Origin: Fimenecus sp051881335
GTDB taxonomy: Bacteria > Bacillota > Clostridia > Oscillospirales > Acutalibacteraceae
Assembly: GCA_051881335.1 (NCBI GenBank)
Contig: JBJEPR010000004.1
Location: 1-8,432 of the forward strand
Length of the DNA: 8,432 nt
Reading direction: 5' to 3'
The notes under the pieces are model-generated. The model searched no databases. It was not told where the DNA came from and worked only from the letters and a program-made list of their open reading frames with translations. The position numbers were made by a program, and so were the translations under genes. The first letter of the stretch is position 1; the number at the start of each line of letters is the position of its first letter. Positions 1 to 6,411 of this stretch are shown here, piece by piece.

Positions 1-19
1 TGCTCATCTCTTATTTCTG

Positions 20-48
20 TTTTTACTGTTTTCCCCAACATTTGACAA
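20..48 (-). promoter_or_regulatory. Possible promoter for a gene beyond the left edge
   Basis: Downstream of the isomerase stop codon, the minus strand reads TTGTCA (48-43), 17 bases, then TAAAAA (25-20). The -35 matches the consensus at five of six positions and the -10 at four of six. No intrinsic terminator hairpin was seen in bases 1-62. No gene start inside the window can be supported, so this is only a candidate. Confidence 0.25.
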
Positions 49-62
49 AGAGCCTATAGATA

Positions 63-1748
63 TTAATACTGAATATAGCGCGTAGTAATCAAATCTTCCA
101 GCTGAGATACCGACCAATTTATCCACACTTTTGTTTCTTGCACTTTGTAGGTTTCCCCGTTGACAACATCATCATCAAACGCAGTCAGTTCTTCATCAGC
201 CAAGGCGGAACGAACCGAAGATTTCCAGGTTTCTTCGTGGTCGTTTCCAACATAGTACATAATATGATAGCCGTAAGTGGTTTCAATAATACCGGTGTCA
301 CCCGGCTTTCTGCTCGGGTCAAAGCACCAATCGTTAAATTCGGTTACCATATCACCGACATACACATCTTCATACAATCCGCCATTGGTGTTAGAGCCGC
401 TGTCATCGCTGTTATCATTGGCCAAAGTAGCAAAGTTGTCTTCAGTCGGATTTTCCAAATACTGATTGTAGATAGCTTGGGCCTGTTGATAGTAGGCTTC
501 TTTTTCTGCATCTGTCAGAGCCACGGTATTACCGTCGTCATCGGTTGTGGTCTGGAATTGTATCAAAATATGGCGAACATCTACCGGCTTGGTCGTATCC
601 TTGTGCGGCAGCACAGCCATATATAAAATCGCATAGCCGTCATCCATTTCAACAACCGTTACATCGCCGACAGCACGGTCAGCGGAAAGCGCCCAATCAC
701 TTGCTGTTTGACCGAACGAGTAAGAAAGGCTATAGCCTGTAACATCTTCCAATTTTACGGAAGATTCTGTTGCAGAAGAATTATACGCCTGTGCCTGTGC
801 CAGCAGTGTTTCCGGACTGGTGATGTTCGCGGCGTAAGTATCGGCTTGTTCTTTTGCTTTTGCCATTGCTTCTGCTGTGGCGGTCGCTTTTTCGTCATCT
901 GTGGCGTCATCAGCGATTGCCGAGGTGTCCGCAGATACGGTGAAGCCGTGAATTGTCATCAATGCATAGTCTGCGGTGTTTTCCGCATATTCCGCATCAA
1001 TTTGTTCATCGGTAATGCCGTTCTCAACATCTTCCTGTTTCTGCTGTGCAAATTTGTATGCAAGTTGTCTTTCTTCCATCACTTCACGAAGCAGTTTTTC
1101 ACTTGCACCCTTGCCGTAAAGTTTGCTTAGATATCTGTCAAGCGAATAATCGTTCGATTCTGCCTGGGAGCGAAGGGATTCTACTTGTTCTTCAATTTCC
1201 GCTTGCTCATCTTCATCTAAGGTGATACCGGCCTCACGGGCAAGTTTGGCATATGCCACATAGGTTTGTAAGTAATTGGAAGTCTGAATGCGGAAGTAAT
1301 CCGCCCAGGTGGGATTTTCACCCTCAAAGCCCTCAAGCGTCCCGCCGGGATATTCCTGCTCCATCGGGGTTTTGCTGGTATCATATCCCGTATACATAGC
1401 ACCATAGCCTGCACCGTATTGCGAATCATAGCTTTGGGATTGGTTATATGTACTGCTAAACAAATCCATATAATAGAAATTGTATTTGGCAACAGATACT
1501 TTTTCGTCACCGATTTTTACCGCGGTAAGTACCTTCTGCGGCAGTCCGAAGAAATTAAAGATGCCGTACAGAGCCCCTAAGACCACAACAACAGCCAGCA
1601 CGATGGCAACGACTTTGCCGACGATTTTTTTTGCCTTTGCAGCCTGCGGACTTTTTTTTGCATTTTTCTTCGCCGCAGAAGCCATACGCTTTTTGCGTTC
1701 CTCACGGTAAAGCTCTGCCTGGCTTTTTTCGACTTGGTTGTTTTCCAT
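63..1748 (-). CDS. Membrane-anchored parvulin-type peptidyl-prolyl isomerase (PrsA/SurA-like foldase)
   Basis: 561 aa. A cytoplasmic N-terminus rich in Lys, Arg and Ala (about residues 14-45) is followed by one membrane segment (about 42-66) and a large extracytoplasmic part, so the topology is N-in/C-out. There is no lipobox, so unlike Bacillus PrsA it is not a lipoprotein. Residues 75-255 are a SurA_N-like helical chaperone region, interrupted at about 96-135 by a Tyr/Gly/Ser-rich low-complexity insert. Residues 389-501 are a parvulin domain with HIL at 393-395, NGG at 455-457 and YGYHI ending near 496. Residues about 260-382 resemble a second, degenerate parvulin domain (SDWALSADRAVGD, DDGYAILYM) without the histidines. 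The likely role is folding of secreted or wall-associated proteins. The ATG start has AAAGGA 10 nt upstream; spacing is long but the frame is unambiguous. It is transcribed from its own promoter, downstream of the ABC-F gene. Family confidence is high; the physiological client is unknown. Confidence 0.95.
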   Translation of the reverse strand: MENNQVEKSQAELYREERKKRMASAAKKNAKKSPQAAKAKKIVGKVVAIVLAVVVVLGALYGIFNFFGLPQKVLTAVKIGDEKVSVAKYNFYYMDLFSSTYNQSQSYDSQYGAGYGAMYTGYDTSKTPMEQEYPGGTLEGFEGENPTWADYFRIQTSNYLQTYVAYAKLAREAGITLDEDEQAEIEEQVESLRSQAESNDYSLDRYLSKLYGKGASEKLLREVMEERQLAYKFAQQKQEDVENGITDEQIDAEYAENTADYALMTIHGFTVSADTSAIADDATDDEKATATAEAMAKAKEQADTYAANITSPETLLAQAQAYNSSATESSVKLEDVTGYSLSYSFGQTASDWALSADRAVGDVTVVEMDDGYAILYMAVLPHKDTTKPVDVRHILIQFQTTTDDDGNTVALTDAEKEAYYQQAQAIYNQYLENPTEDNFATLANDNSDDSGSNTNGGLYEDVYVGDMVTEFNDWCFDPSRKPGDTGIIETTYGYHIMYYVGNDHEETWKSSVRSALADEELTAFDDDVVNGETYKVQETKVWINWSVSQLEDLITTRYIQY

Positions 1749-1782
1749 TCAGAATTCATCCTTTATCAATTGATTTTCGGTC

Positions 1783-1797
1783 TGCGGGTATCCCGCA
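1783..1797 (-). promoter_or_regulatory. Perfect inverted repeat in the isomerase leader
   Basis: TGCGGG-TAT-CCCGCA forms a perfect 6-bp GC-rich stem with a 3-base loop. It lies between the predicted transcription start (about 1809) and the ribosome binding site (1759-1764) of the isomerase gene. No T-run follows it on the minus strand, so it is not an intrinsic terminator. It could be a repressor operator just downstream of the start site or an mRNA 5' hairpin that stabilises the transcript; the sequence cannot decide. A second short palindrome, ATCAATTGAT (1765-1774), lies between it and the ribosome binding site. Confidence 0.5.
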
Positions 1798-1815
1798 ACG
1801 CGATTAAACAAGTCT

Positions 1816-1844
1816 ATTTTATACTATTTCTGAAAAAGTTACAA
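1816..1844 (-). promoter_or_regulatory. Predicted sigma-A-type promoter of the isomerase gene
   Basis: On the minus strand, TTGTAA (1844-1839, four of six consensus) is followed by exactly 17 bases and TAAAAT (1821-1816, five of six). The expected start near 1809 gives a leader of about 60 nt. The heptamer AGTGCTT (1849-1843) overlaps the -35, as in two other minus-strand promoters of this window. Confidence 0.6.
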
Positions 1845-1901
1845 GCACTAATTTCACAAAAACAGCAAAACTGCCGAATAATTTACATTTTGTTTATGAT
1901 T

Positions 1902-3812
1902 TCATTCCGCTAACGCAAACCATTCATTTTCTTTGCACGCAACCGTTACTTCTAAATCTTCGATTTTTTCAAGTAATTCGGAAAGGCGCACATAGTTTTC
2001 AGCGACTTCAGGCAGTTCACATTCCGCCTTTAAGGTGTTTAACTCCGCATAAATGGCTTCAATTTCTTTTTGCAATGCAGAAATCCGCGCACGGCGTTTT
2101 CGCCCTTCAGCCTTATTTTTTTTATTTGACGCATAAAGCTCTTTTTGCACGGAGTTCGTTTTCGGGGCTTGTTTGCTCTGTATAGTCTGTGCACTGTCCT
2201 TTTCCTTTGCAAGACAGTATTCCGCATAACCGCCCGTGAATTCTTGAATACCGTCCGGGAAAAGCTCAATCATTTTATTTGGCACGCGGCTTAAAAAATA
2301 GCGGTCATGTGAAACGGTCAGAATCGTTCCCGTATACGCAACTAATGCTGTATCTAAAGCTTCTTTGGCTGTGTAATCCAAATGGTTGGTCGGTTCGTCC
2401 AGAATTAGAAAATTACTGTGTTCAAACATTATAATGCAAAAAGCAACCTTTGCGCGGTTCGCGCCGGATAGCTCGCGGATACGCTTAAAAACGGCGTCCT
2501 CCTCAATCAGTAATCTGCCGAGCGCACTGCGGATTTCCAAATCGGTTTTCCCGGGGAAACGGCGGTGTACTGCTTCAATTACCGTATCATTTAAGTTTAA
2601 ATCGGCAAGTTCTTGGTCAAAATAAGAAATTTTCACATTGCCGCCGATACGGATTTTACCCGTATAGGGGAGTTTGCGCAAAATTGCTTTCAAAAGTGAG
2701 GTCTTTCCGACGCCGTTTTGACCGACAATCGCAATTTTATCGCCTTGGTTTACCGTAAACGACACCCCGTCATATAGCTGCTTTCCGGTTTGTGAATTGC
2801 CGACAAAAACTCCGACATTTTCCAGCGTCAATACTGATTTAAACGGTTCGTAATCATACGAAAATTGAAATTTTGCTGCTTTTTGCCGTGGATTTGGCTT
2901 CGCGGCAAGCTCCATTTTTTCCAACGCTTTTACGCGCGAACCGACGCTGTTTGTACTGCTGGATTTTGCCAAGTTTCTGCGTACATACGCACGCATCGCT
3001 TCCAGTTCCTCTTGTTGCTTTTTGTAGGCTTTTTCAAGCCCACGAATGCGTTCTTCCTTTTGCTGTAAAAAAGCGGAATAGCCGCCTTTGTAGCGCACAA
3101 GCTCGCCACGCTCCAATTCGCAGATGTCATTGGCAACTTTATCTAAGAAATAACGGTCGTGCGATACGACTAAAACAGCGCCTTTGTAATTTTTCAAGTA
3201 ATTTTCAAGCCAAGAAAGCATGGAAAAATCCAAATGGTTGGTCGGCTCGTCCAAAATTAACAGCTCCGGATTTTGTAGCAACACTTTCGCCATAGCAAAA
3301 CGGATTTTTTCACCACCGCTTAAGGTCTTGACTTTGCCGTCTAAATCAAAATGTCCGAACCCTAAGCCATTTAAAATTATTTGAATGCGTACATCAGCGT
3401 GGTAGCCATCCGCCGCAGTATAGGCGTTGGATAAGGCTTCAAATTCTTCCGTCAGCGCATCGTACTGTTCGGTATTCGGTACAGCAGAAGATAATTCCTG
3501 TGTCAAAGCTTCCATTTCGGCGCGGATTTTGTATACAGTTGAAAGCGCCGATTGTATTTCTTGCTGTAAGGTGTTCTCCGTATTTAAGGCTTCGTTTTGT
3601 TTTAAATAACCGATTGCTAAATTGCGCTTCACGCTATATTCGCCTGCATCATACGCCAAATCTCCGCTGATGATATTGAGCAAGGTGGTTTTTCCGACAC
3701 CGTTTACGCCCAAAAGACCGATGCGGTCTTGCGCTGAAATTGTCAAGTCAATATTCTTTAATACAGTTTCATCAGAAAAGCTTTTTTGAATTTGGTGTAA
3801 GGAAATTAGCAT
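1902..3812 (-). CDS. ABC-F family ATP-binding protein (YdiF/Uup-like)
   Basis: 636 aa, two fused ABC ATPase domains and no membrane segment, the layout of ABC-F proteins that act on the ribosome rather than in transport. Domain 1: Walker A GVNGVGKT (35-42), signature LSGGEK (164-169), Walker B/D-loop LILDEPTNHLD (185-195), switch SHDRYFL (217-223). The interdomain tether is a charged helical stretch (about 245-315). Domain 2: Walker A GQNGVGKT (364-371), signature LSGANRAK (448-455), Walker B LILDEPTNHLD (469-479), SHDRYFL (501-507). A Lys/Glu-rich C-terminal coiled coil (about 565-632) is typical of the Uup/YdiF group. The second signature has Ala-Asn where Gly-Glu/Gln is normal. CGGAG lies 7 nt before the ATG. 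An intrinsic terminator sits directly upstream and no private promoter was found. It could be a translation factor or an antibiotic-resistance ABC-F; sequence alone does not separate these. Confidence 0.97.
   Translation of the reverse strand: MLISLHQIQKSFSDETVLKNIDLTISAQDRIGLLGVNGVGKTTLLNIISGDLAYDAGEYSVKRNLAIGYLKQNEALNTENTLQQEIQSALSTVYKIRAEMEALTQELSSAVPNTEQYDALTEEFEALSNAYTAADGYHADVRIQIILNGLGFGHFDLDGKVKTLSGGEKIRFAMAKVLLQNPELLILDEPTNHLDFSMLSWLENYLKNYKGAVLVVSHDRYFLDKVANDICELERGELVRYKGGYSAFLQQKEERIRGLEKAYKKQQEELEAMRAYVRRNLAKSSSTNSVGSRVKALEKMELAAKPNPRQKAAKFQFSYDYEPFKSVLTLENVGVFVGNSQTGKQLYDGVSFTVNQGDKIAIVGQNGVGKTSLLKAILRKLPYTGKIRIGGNVKISYFDQELADLNLNDTVIEAVHRRFPGKTDLEIRSALGRLLIEEDAVFKRIRELSGANRAKVAFCIIMFEHSNFLILDEPTNHLDYTAKEALDTALVAYTGTILTVSHDRYFLSRVPNKMIELFPDGIQEFTGGYAEYCLAKEKDSAQTIQSKQAPKTNSVQKELYASNKKNKAEGRKRRARISALQKEIEAIYAELNTLKAECELPEVAENYVRLSELLEKIEDLEVTVACKENEWFALAE
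2375..2407. repeat. Direct repeat encoding the duplicated Walker B/D-loop of the ABC-F gene
   Basis: Bases 2375-2407 and 3227-3259 match at 31 of 33 positions by eye. Both encode the Walker B and D-loop (LILDEPTNHLD) of the two ATPase domains. Such nucleotide identity within one gene probably reflects strong protein constraint, or gene conversion between the two halves. It is a coding repeat, not a mobile one. Confidence 0.8.
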
Positions 3813-3824
3813 TTTATAACTCCG

Positions 3825-3856
3825 TAAAAAGCAAACGGGGCAGATGTGCTGCCCCG
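3825..3856 (-). terminator. Intrinsic terminator after ktrA, directly upstream of the ABC-F gene
   Basis: On the minus strand CGGGGCAG (3856-3849), a 5-base loop and CTGCCCCG (3843-3836) form a perfect 8-bp GC-rich stem. TTTGCTTTTT follows. It begins 4 bases after the ktrA stop codon. Its T-run ends two bases before the CGGAG ribosome binding site (3824-3820) of the ABC-F gene, so it may double as an attenuator for that gene. Confidence 0.85.
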
Positions 3857-3860
3857 CCCT

Positions 3861-4505
3861 TTATTTGATTAAGCGTTCAACATCTTCATTCCGACCGAGG
3901 ACCATCAGCACTTCATCGGCAGTAAAAATGTGGTCGGGATGCGGCAGGGGACGGATAGTATCCCCGACCTTCGTTGCCAAAATACTGATATTGTATTTGG
4001 AACGCACATTTTTTTGCAAAATGGATTTACCGACCCAACCTTCCGGAACACTGATTTCATAAATTGAAAAGTCTTTGTTTAACTCAATGTAATTAAAAAT
4101 ACTGTCGGAGCCGAATTTAACTGCTAAACGCTCCGCAGTTTCTTTTTCCGTATAAATGACCTCGTCTGCACCGTTGCGAAGCAAGAATTTTGCGTGCACA
4201 TCACGGCTTGCACGGGACAAAACATAATTTGCTCCCAAATCCTTGAGCAGTGCGGTGGTTTCAAGAGAACTTTGGAAGTTGTCGCCGATGGTGACGACGC
4301 ATAAATCGTAATTGTCTATTCCGAGCGAACTTAAAAACATTTCATCGGTGGCGTCGCCGATTTGTGCATTGGTCACATACGGCAATACCACATTGACGCG
4401 GTTTTCAAGAATATCCACCGCCATAACATCGTTTCCTTGCTCATAGAACTTTTGCGCCATATGGCGGCCGAATCTGCCGAGTCCGATAATTAAAATCGAT
4501 TTCAT
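3861..4505 (-). CDS. ktrA: KtrA/TrkA-type RCK regulator of potassium uptake
   Basis: 214 aa, soluble, the usual length of a single-RCK KtrA subunit rather than the double-length enterobacterial TrkA. RCK_N is a Rossmann fold: IIGLGRFG (6-13) is the dinucleotide loop, the acidic residue ending strand 2 is D31 (AVDI), followed by GDATD (50-54) and a TIGDN segment (72-76). Residues about 137-214 are the RCK_C domain, which in several Firmicutes KtrA proteins binds cyclic di-AMP. The protein is expected to form a cytosolic octameric ring under the KtrB dimer and gate it by ATP/ADP or NAD(H) binding. It starts 12 nt after the ktrB stop; its AAGGAG (4519-4514) overlaps that stop codon, with 8-nt spacing to ATG, so the two are co-transcribed and probably translationally coupled. 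A strong terminator follows. Confidence 0.95.
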   Translation of the reverse strand: MKSILIIGLGRFGRHMAQKFYEQGNDVMAVDILENRVNVVLPYVTNAQIGDATDEMFLSSLGIDNYDLCVVTIGDNFQSSLETTALLKDLGANYVLSRASRDVHAKFLLRNGADEVIYTEKETAERLAVKFGSDSIFNYIELNKDFSIYEISVPEGWVGKSILQKNVRSKYNISILATKVGDTIRPLPHPDHIFTADEVLMVLGRNEDVERLIK

Positions 4506-4517
4506 AAAGCAATCTCC

Positions 4518-5864
4518 TTAACCGATGGTAATATTTTCAACAGGGTATTTGGACGGCGTAACGCTTTGTTGGTCATGGAATGCAAGCAAAAGTGTAAGTC
4601 CGCCGACCCGCCCGAAAAACATCAGCGCCATTAAAACCAGATGGGAAGCCGTACTTAAACCGGCGGTAATTCCGAGGGACAAACCGACTGTGCCGATGGC
4701 TGAGGCGGTTTCAAACAATGCTTCTTTTACGGACACACTGTCAAACGCACAAATCAGCATTGCACAGCCGAAAAACAGAAGCGTATATAAAGCAGTAATG
4801 GAAATGATTTGCAACAGCGTGTCATCACTGATTCTGCGTCGGAAGCAGGAAATGTTTTTACGCTTTTTGAAAATAGATACCAAACTTGCACACAGCATTG
4901 CGAGGGTTGTGGTTTTTAAACCGCCTGCGGTGGAACTCGGCGAGCCGCCGACAAGCATCAAAAAAATCATACATAAAACAGTTGCATCGGAAAGTGCCGT
5001 TAAATCAGCCGTGTTAAATCCGGCTGTTCTTGTGGTTACGGTTTGGAACAGACACGACAACCAATAAGAAAGCGGTGTGCCCTCAAAATTCGGGTTGTTG
5101 CGTTCCGTCAATAACATAAAAAGAAACGGCAAAACAATCAAAGCGGCGGTCGTTACCAAGACAACCTTGGTGTGCAGTTTATAACGGCGAAAACGAAATT
5201 TGTTGGTTTTTATATCCGACCATACAAAAAAGCCGATACCGCCGATGATGATTAACGCCATAATCACAAAATTCACCAACGGGTCTGCGGCATACAGCGT
5301 CAACGAAGAAAACGCACCGTTGCCGCCCATCAAATCAAACCCGGCATTACAAAATGCAGAGACGGAATGAAAGACTGCAAAATAAAGTCCTTTCCAAAAC
5401 CCATACTGCGGGCAAAAACGAAGGCAAAGCAGGACAGCGCCGCTGATTTCAAAAATCGCTGTGCCGATGAGGATAAAGCGCGTCATACGCACGATGCCGC
5501 CGACCTGTGTCGCATTAACGGATTCCTGCAAGGTATAGCGGCTTCGCAGACCGATTTTATGTTTGGTCAGTGTCATTGCGGATATGGCAAGTGTCATAAA
5601 GCCGATACCGCCGACCTGAATCATTAACAAAATGACGAATTGACCGAATACAGACCAATAGGTATAGGTGTCAAAAACCACCAAACCGGTTACGCAGGTT
5701 GCCGAGGTGGCAGTAAACAACGCATCAAAAAAATTGGTCCAATGACCGCTGCGTGCGGAAATCGGCAAACAAAGCAAAAGCGCACCAAGCAATATAATAC
5801 AAAAATAGCCTAAAATAATGGTGCGCAAAGGGGATAATCTAAATTTTTTCGCATTCTTTTTCAT
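4518..5864 (-). CDS. ktrB: KtrB/TrkH-type potassium channel subunit
   Basis: 448 aa, complete, the integral membrane potassium-conducting subunit. The four pseudo-repeated membrane-pore-membrane units are visible through their filter loops (numbered from ATG): TSATCVTGLV (about 53-62), SVSAFCNAGFD (about 167-177), QTVTTRTAGFN (about 274-284) and TASAIGTVGLS (about 386-396). The conserved stretch after filter 3, usually GGSPGSTAGG, reads GGSPSSTAGG (about 306-315). The C-terminus YPVENITIG matches the usual family ending. I chose the ATG at 5864 because GGGA lies 7 nt upstream; a GTG at 5867-5865 would add one residue but sits too close to that weak site. It pairs with the RCK gene 12 nt downstream. 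By family it mediates potassium uptake, Na-coupled in known KtrAB systems, used for turgor and pH homeostasis. Confidence 0.95.
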   Translation of the reverse strand: MKKNAKKFRLSPLRTIILGYFCIILLGALLLCLPISARSGHWTNFFDALFTATSATCVTGLVVFDTYTYWSVFGQFVILLMIQVGGIGFMTLAISAMTLTKHKIGLRSRYTLQESVNATQVGGIVRMTRFILIGTAIFEISGAVLLCLRFCPQYGFWKGLYFAVFHSVSAFCNAGFDLMGGNGAFSSLTLYAADPLVNFVIMALIIIGGIGFFVWSDIKTNKFRFRRYKLHTKVVLVTTAALIVLPFLFMLLTERNNPNFEGTPLSYWLSCLFQTVTTRTAGFNTADLTALSDATVLCMIFLMLVGGSPSSTAGGLKTTTLAMLCASLVSIFKKRKNISCFRRRISDDTLLQIISITALYTLLFFGCAMLICAFDSVSVKEALFETASAIGTVGLSLGITAGLSTASHLVLMALMFFGRVGGLTLLLAFHDQQSVTPSKYPVENITIG

Positions 5865-5897
5865 CACAGTGTCCCGTATTCATAAAATATCAGCAGT

Positions 5898-5926
5898 ATT
5901 ATAGTACAAGCCGTAGCAAAAAGAAA
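5898..5926 (-). promoter_or_regulatory. Predicted promoter of ktrBA
   Basis: A perfect TATAAT lies on the minus strand at 5903-5898. Seventeen bases upstream is TTTCTT (5926-5921), a poor -35 (two of six). AGTGCTT (5931-5925) overlaps that -35 position. The predicted start near 5891 leaves about 27 nt before the ATG. The strong -10 with a weak -35 suggests either help from an activator or an alternative -35 contact. Confidence 0.5.
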
Positions 5927-5934
5927 GCACTTTT

Positions 5935-6411
5935 TTAAATTTTTTTCTTTGTTACAAAACGGGTGCGAATATACCGATACGCCGCCACAATCATACGCAT
6001 ACCGGAGGAAACCACAACAATTCCGGCTGTGATGCAAAGCGCAATCTGTAAGGTGTAAGCGGCGGCTTTCCCGAATAACTGCCAATCCGTGTTTAATGCA
6101 AATTTCATTGTGCTGTAAAGCGCACCGCCGGGAATCATCGGTATAAAGCCCGGTACAAGATAGGAGGTGGTCGGCGTCTTTTTAATTCTGGCGAAAATTT
6201 CAGCGTATACGGTGACAAAGGCCGATGCAAAGAAATAGCGTATCGGCTCACTTGAAAACCAAATCCCGAGGAGTAAAAATAAGCCCCAGGAGAGCATACC
6301 GCCGAGTGCGGCAATCAAGAGTTTTGTACGCCGTAAATTGAATAAGACGGAAAATCCAAGAGAGCCGAGAAAAGCTGTCACCAGTTGCGTGATAATTTGT
6401 GCAGTACTCAT
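5935..6411 (-). CDS. ThrE-type exporter, small membrane subunit (ThrE_2/DUF3815, YjjB-like)
   Basis: 158 aa, almost entirely membrane-embedded, with about five hydrophobic segments (roughly 6-26, 30-52, 56-76, 85-105, 115-140) and a basic tail (RFVTKKKI). The family signature is visible around 79-99: TPTTSYLVPGFIPMIPGGALY. It is the second half of the split exporter whose first half is the upstream gene. In Corynebacterium both halves are one polypeptide (ThrE, threonine/serine export), while E. coli has separate yjjP and yjjB, implicated in succinate export; the substrate here is therefore uncertain. Its ATG overlaps the upstream stop codon as ATGA, and the only purine tract nearby is GGGGGG (6425-6420), so translational coupling is likely. 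Confidence 0.92.
   Translation of the reverse strand: MSTAQIITQLVTAFLGSLGFSVLFNLRRTKLLIAALGGMLSWGLFLLLGIWFSSEPIRYFFASAFVTVYAEIFARIKKTPTTSYLVPGFIPMIPGGALYSTMKFALNTDWQLFGKAAAYTLQIALCITAGIVVVSSGMRMIVAAYRYIRTRFVTKKKI

Noticed and set aside
42..70. Perfect TTGACA on the plus strand with AATACT 17 bases on, as an antisense promoter into the isomerase gene
   Set aside because: The -10 is poor (four of six) and there is no gene for it to serve. The same bases also give a minus-strand -35, so chance is the simpler reading.
138..1130. Rightward open frames of 162 and 140 codons opposite the isomerase gene
   Set aside because: They lie wholly antisense to a gene with clear domains, show no recognisable protein family and have no ribosome binding site that I could see. 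They look like shadow frames.
1857..1880. Intrinsic terminator after the ABC-F gene
   Set aside because: The minus strand reads GGCAG-TTTTG-CTGTTTTTG: only three Watson-Crick pairs plus two G-T pairs before the T-run. Too weak to call without transcript data.
3861..3960. Promoter for the ABC-F gene inside the end of ktrA
   Set aside because: TTGAAC-like and TACTAT-like hexamers occur but not at workable spacing. I could not support one by eye, although one cannot be excluded.
4525..5067. Rightward open frame of 180 codons opposite ktrB
   Set aside because: Fully antisense to the KtrB filter and membrane segments. Its composition is that of a complement of hydrophobic codons and no domain is recognisable.
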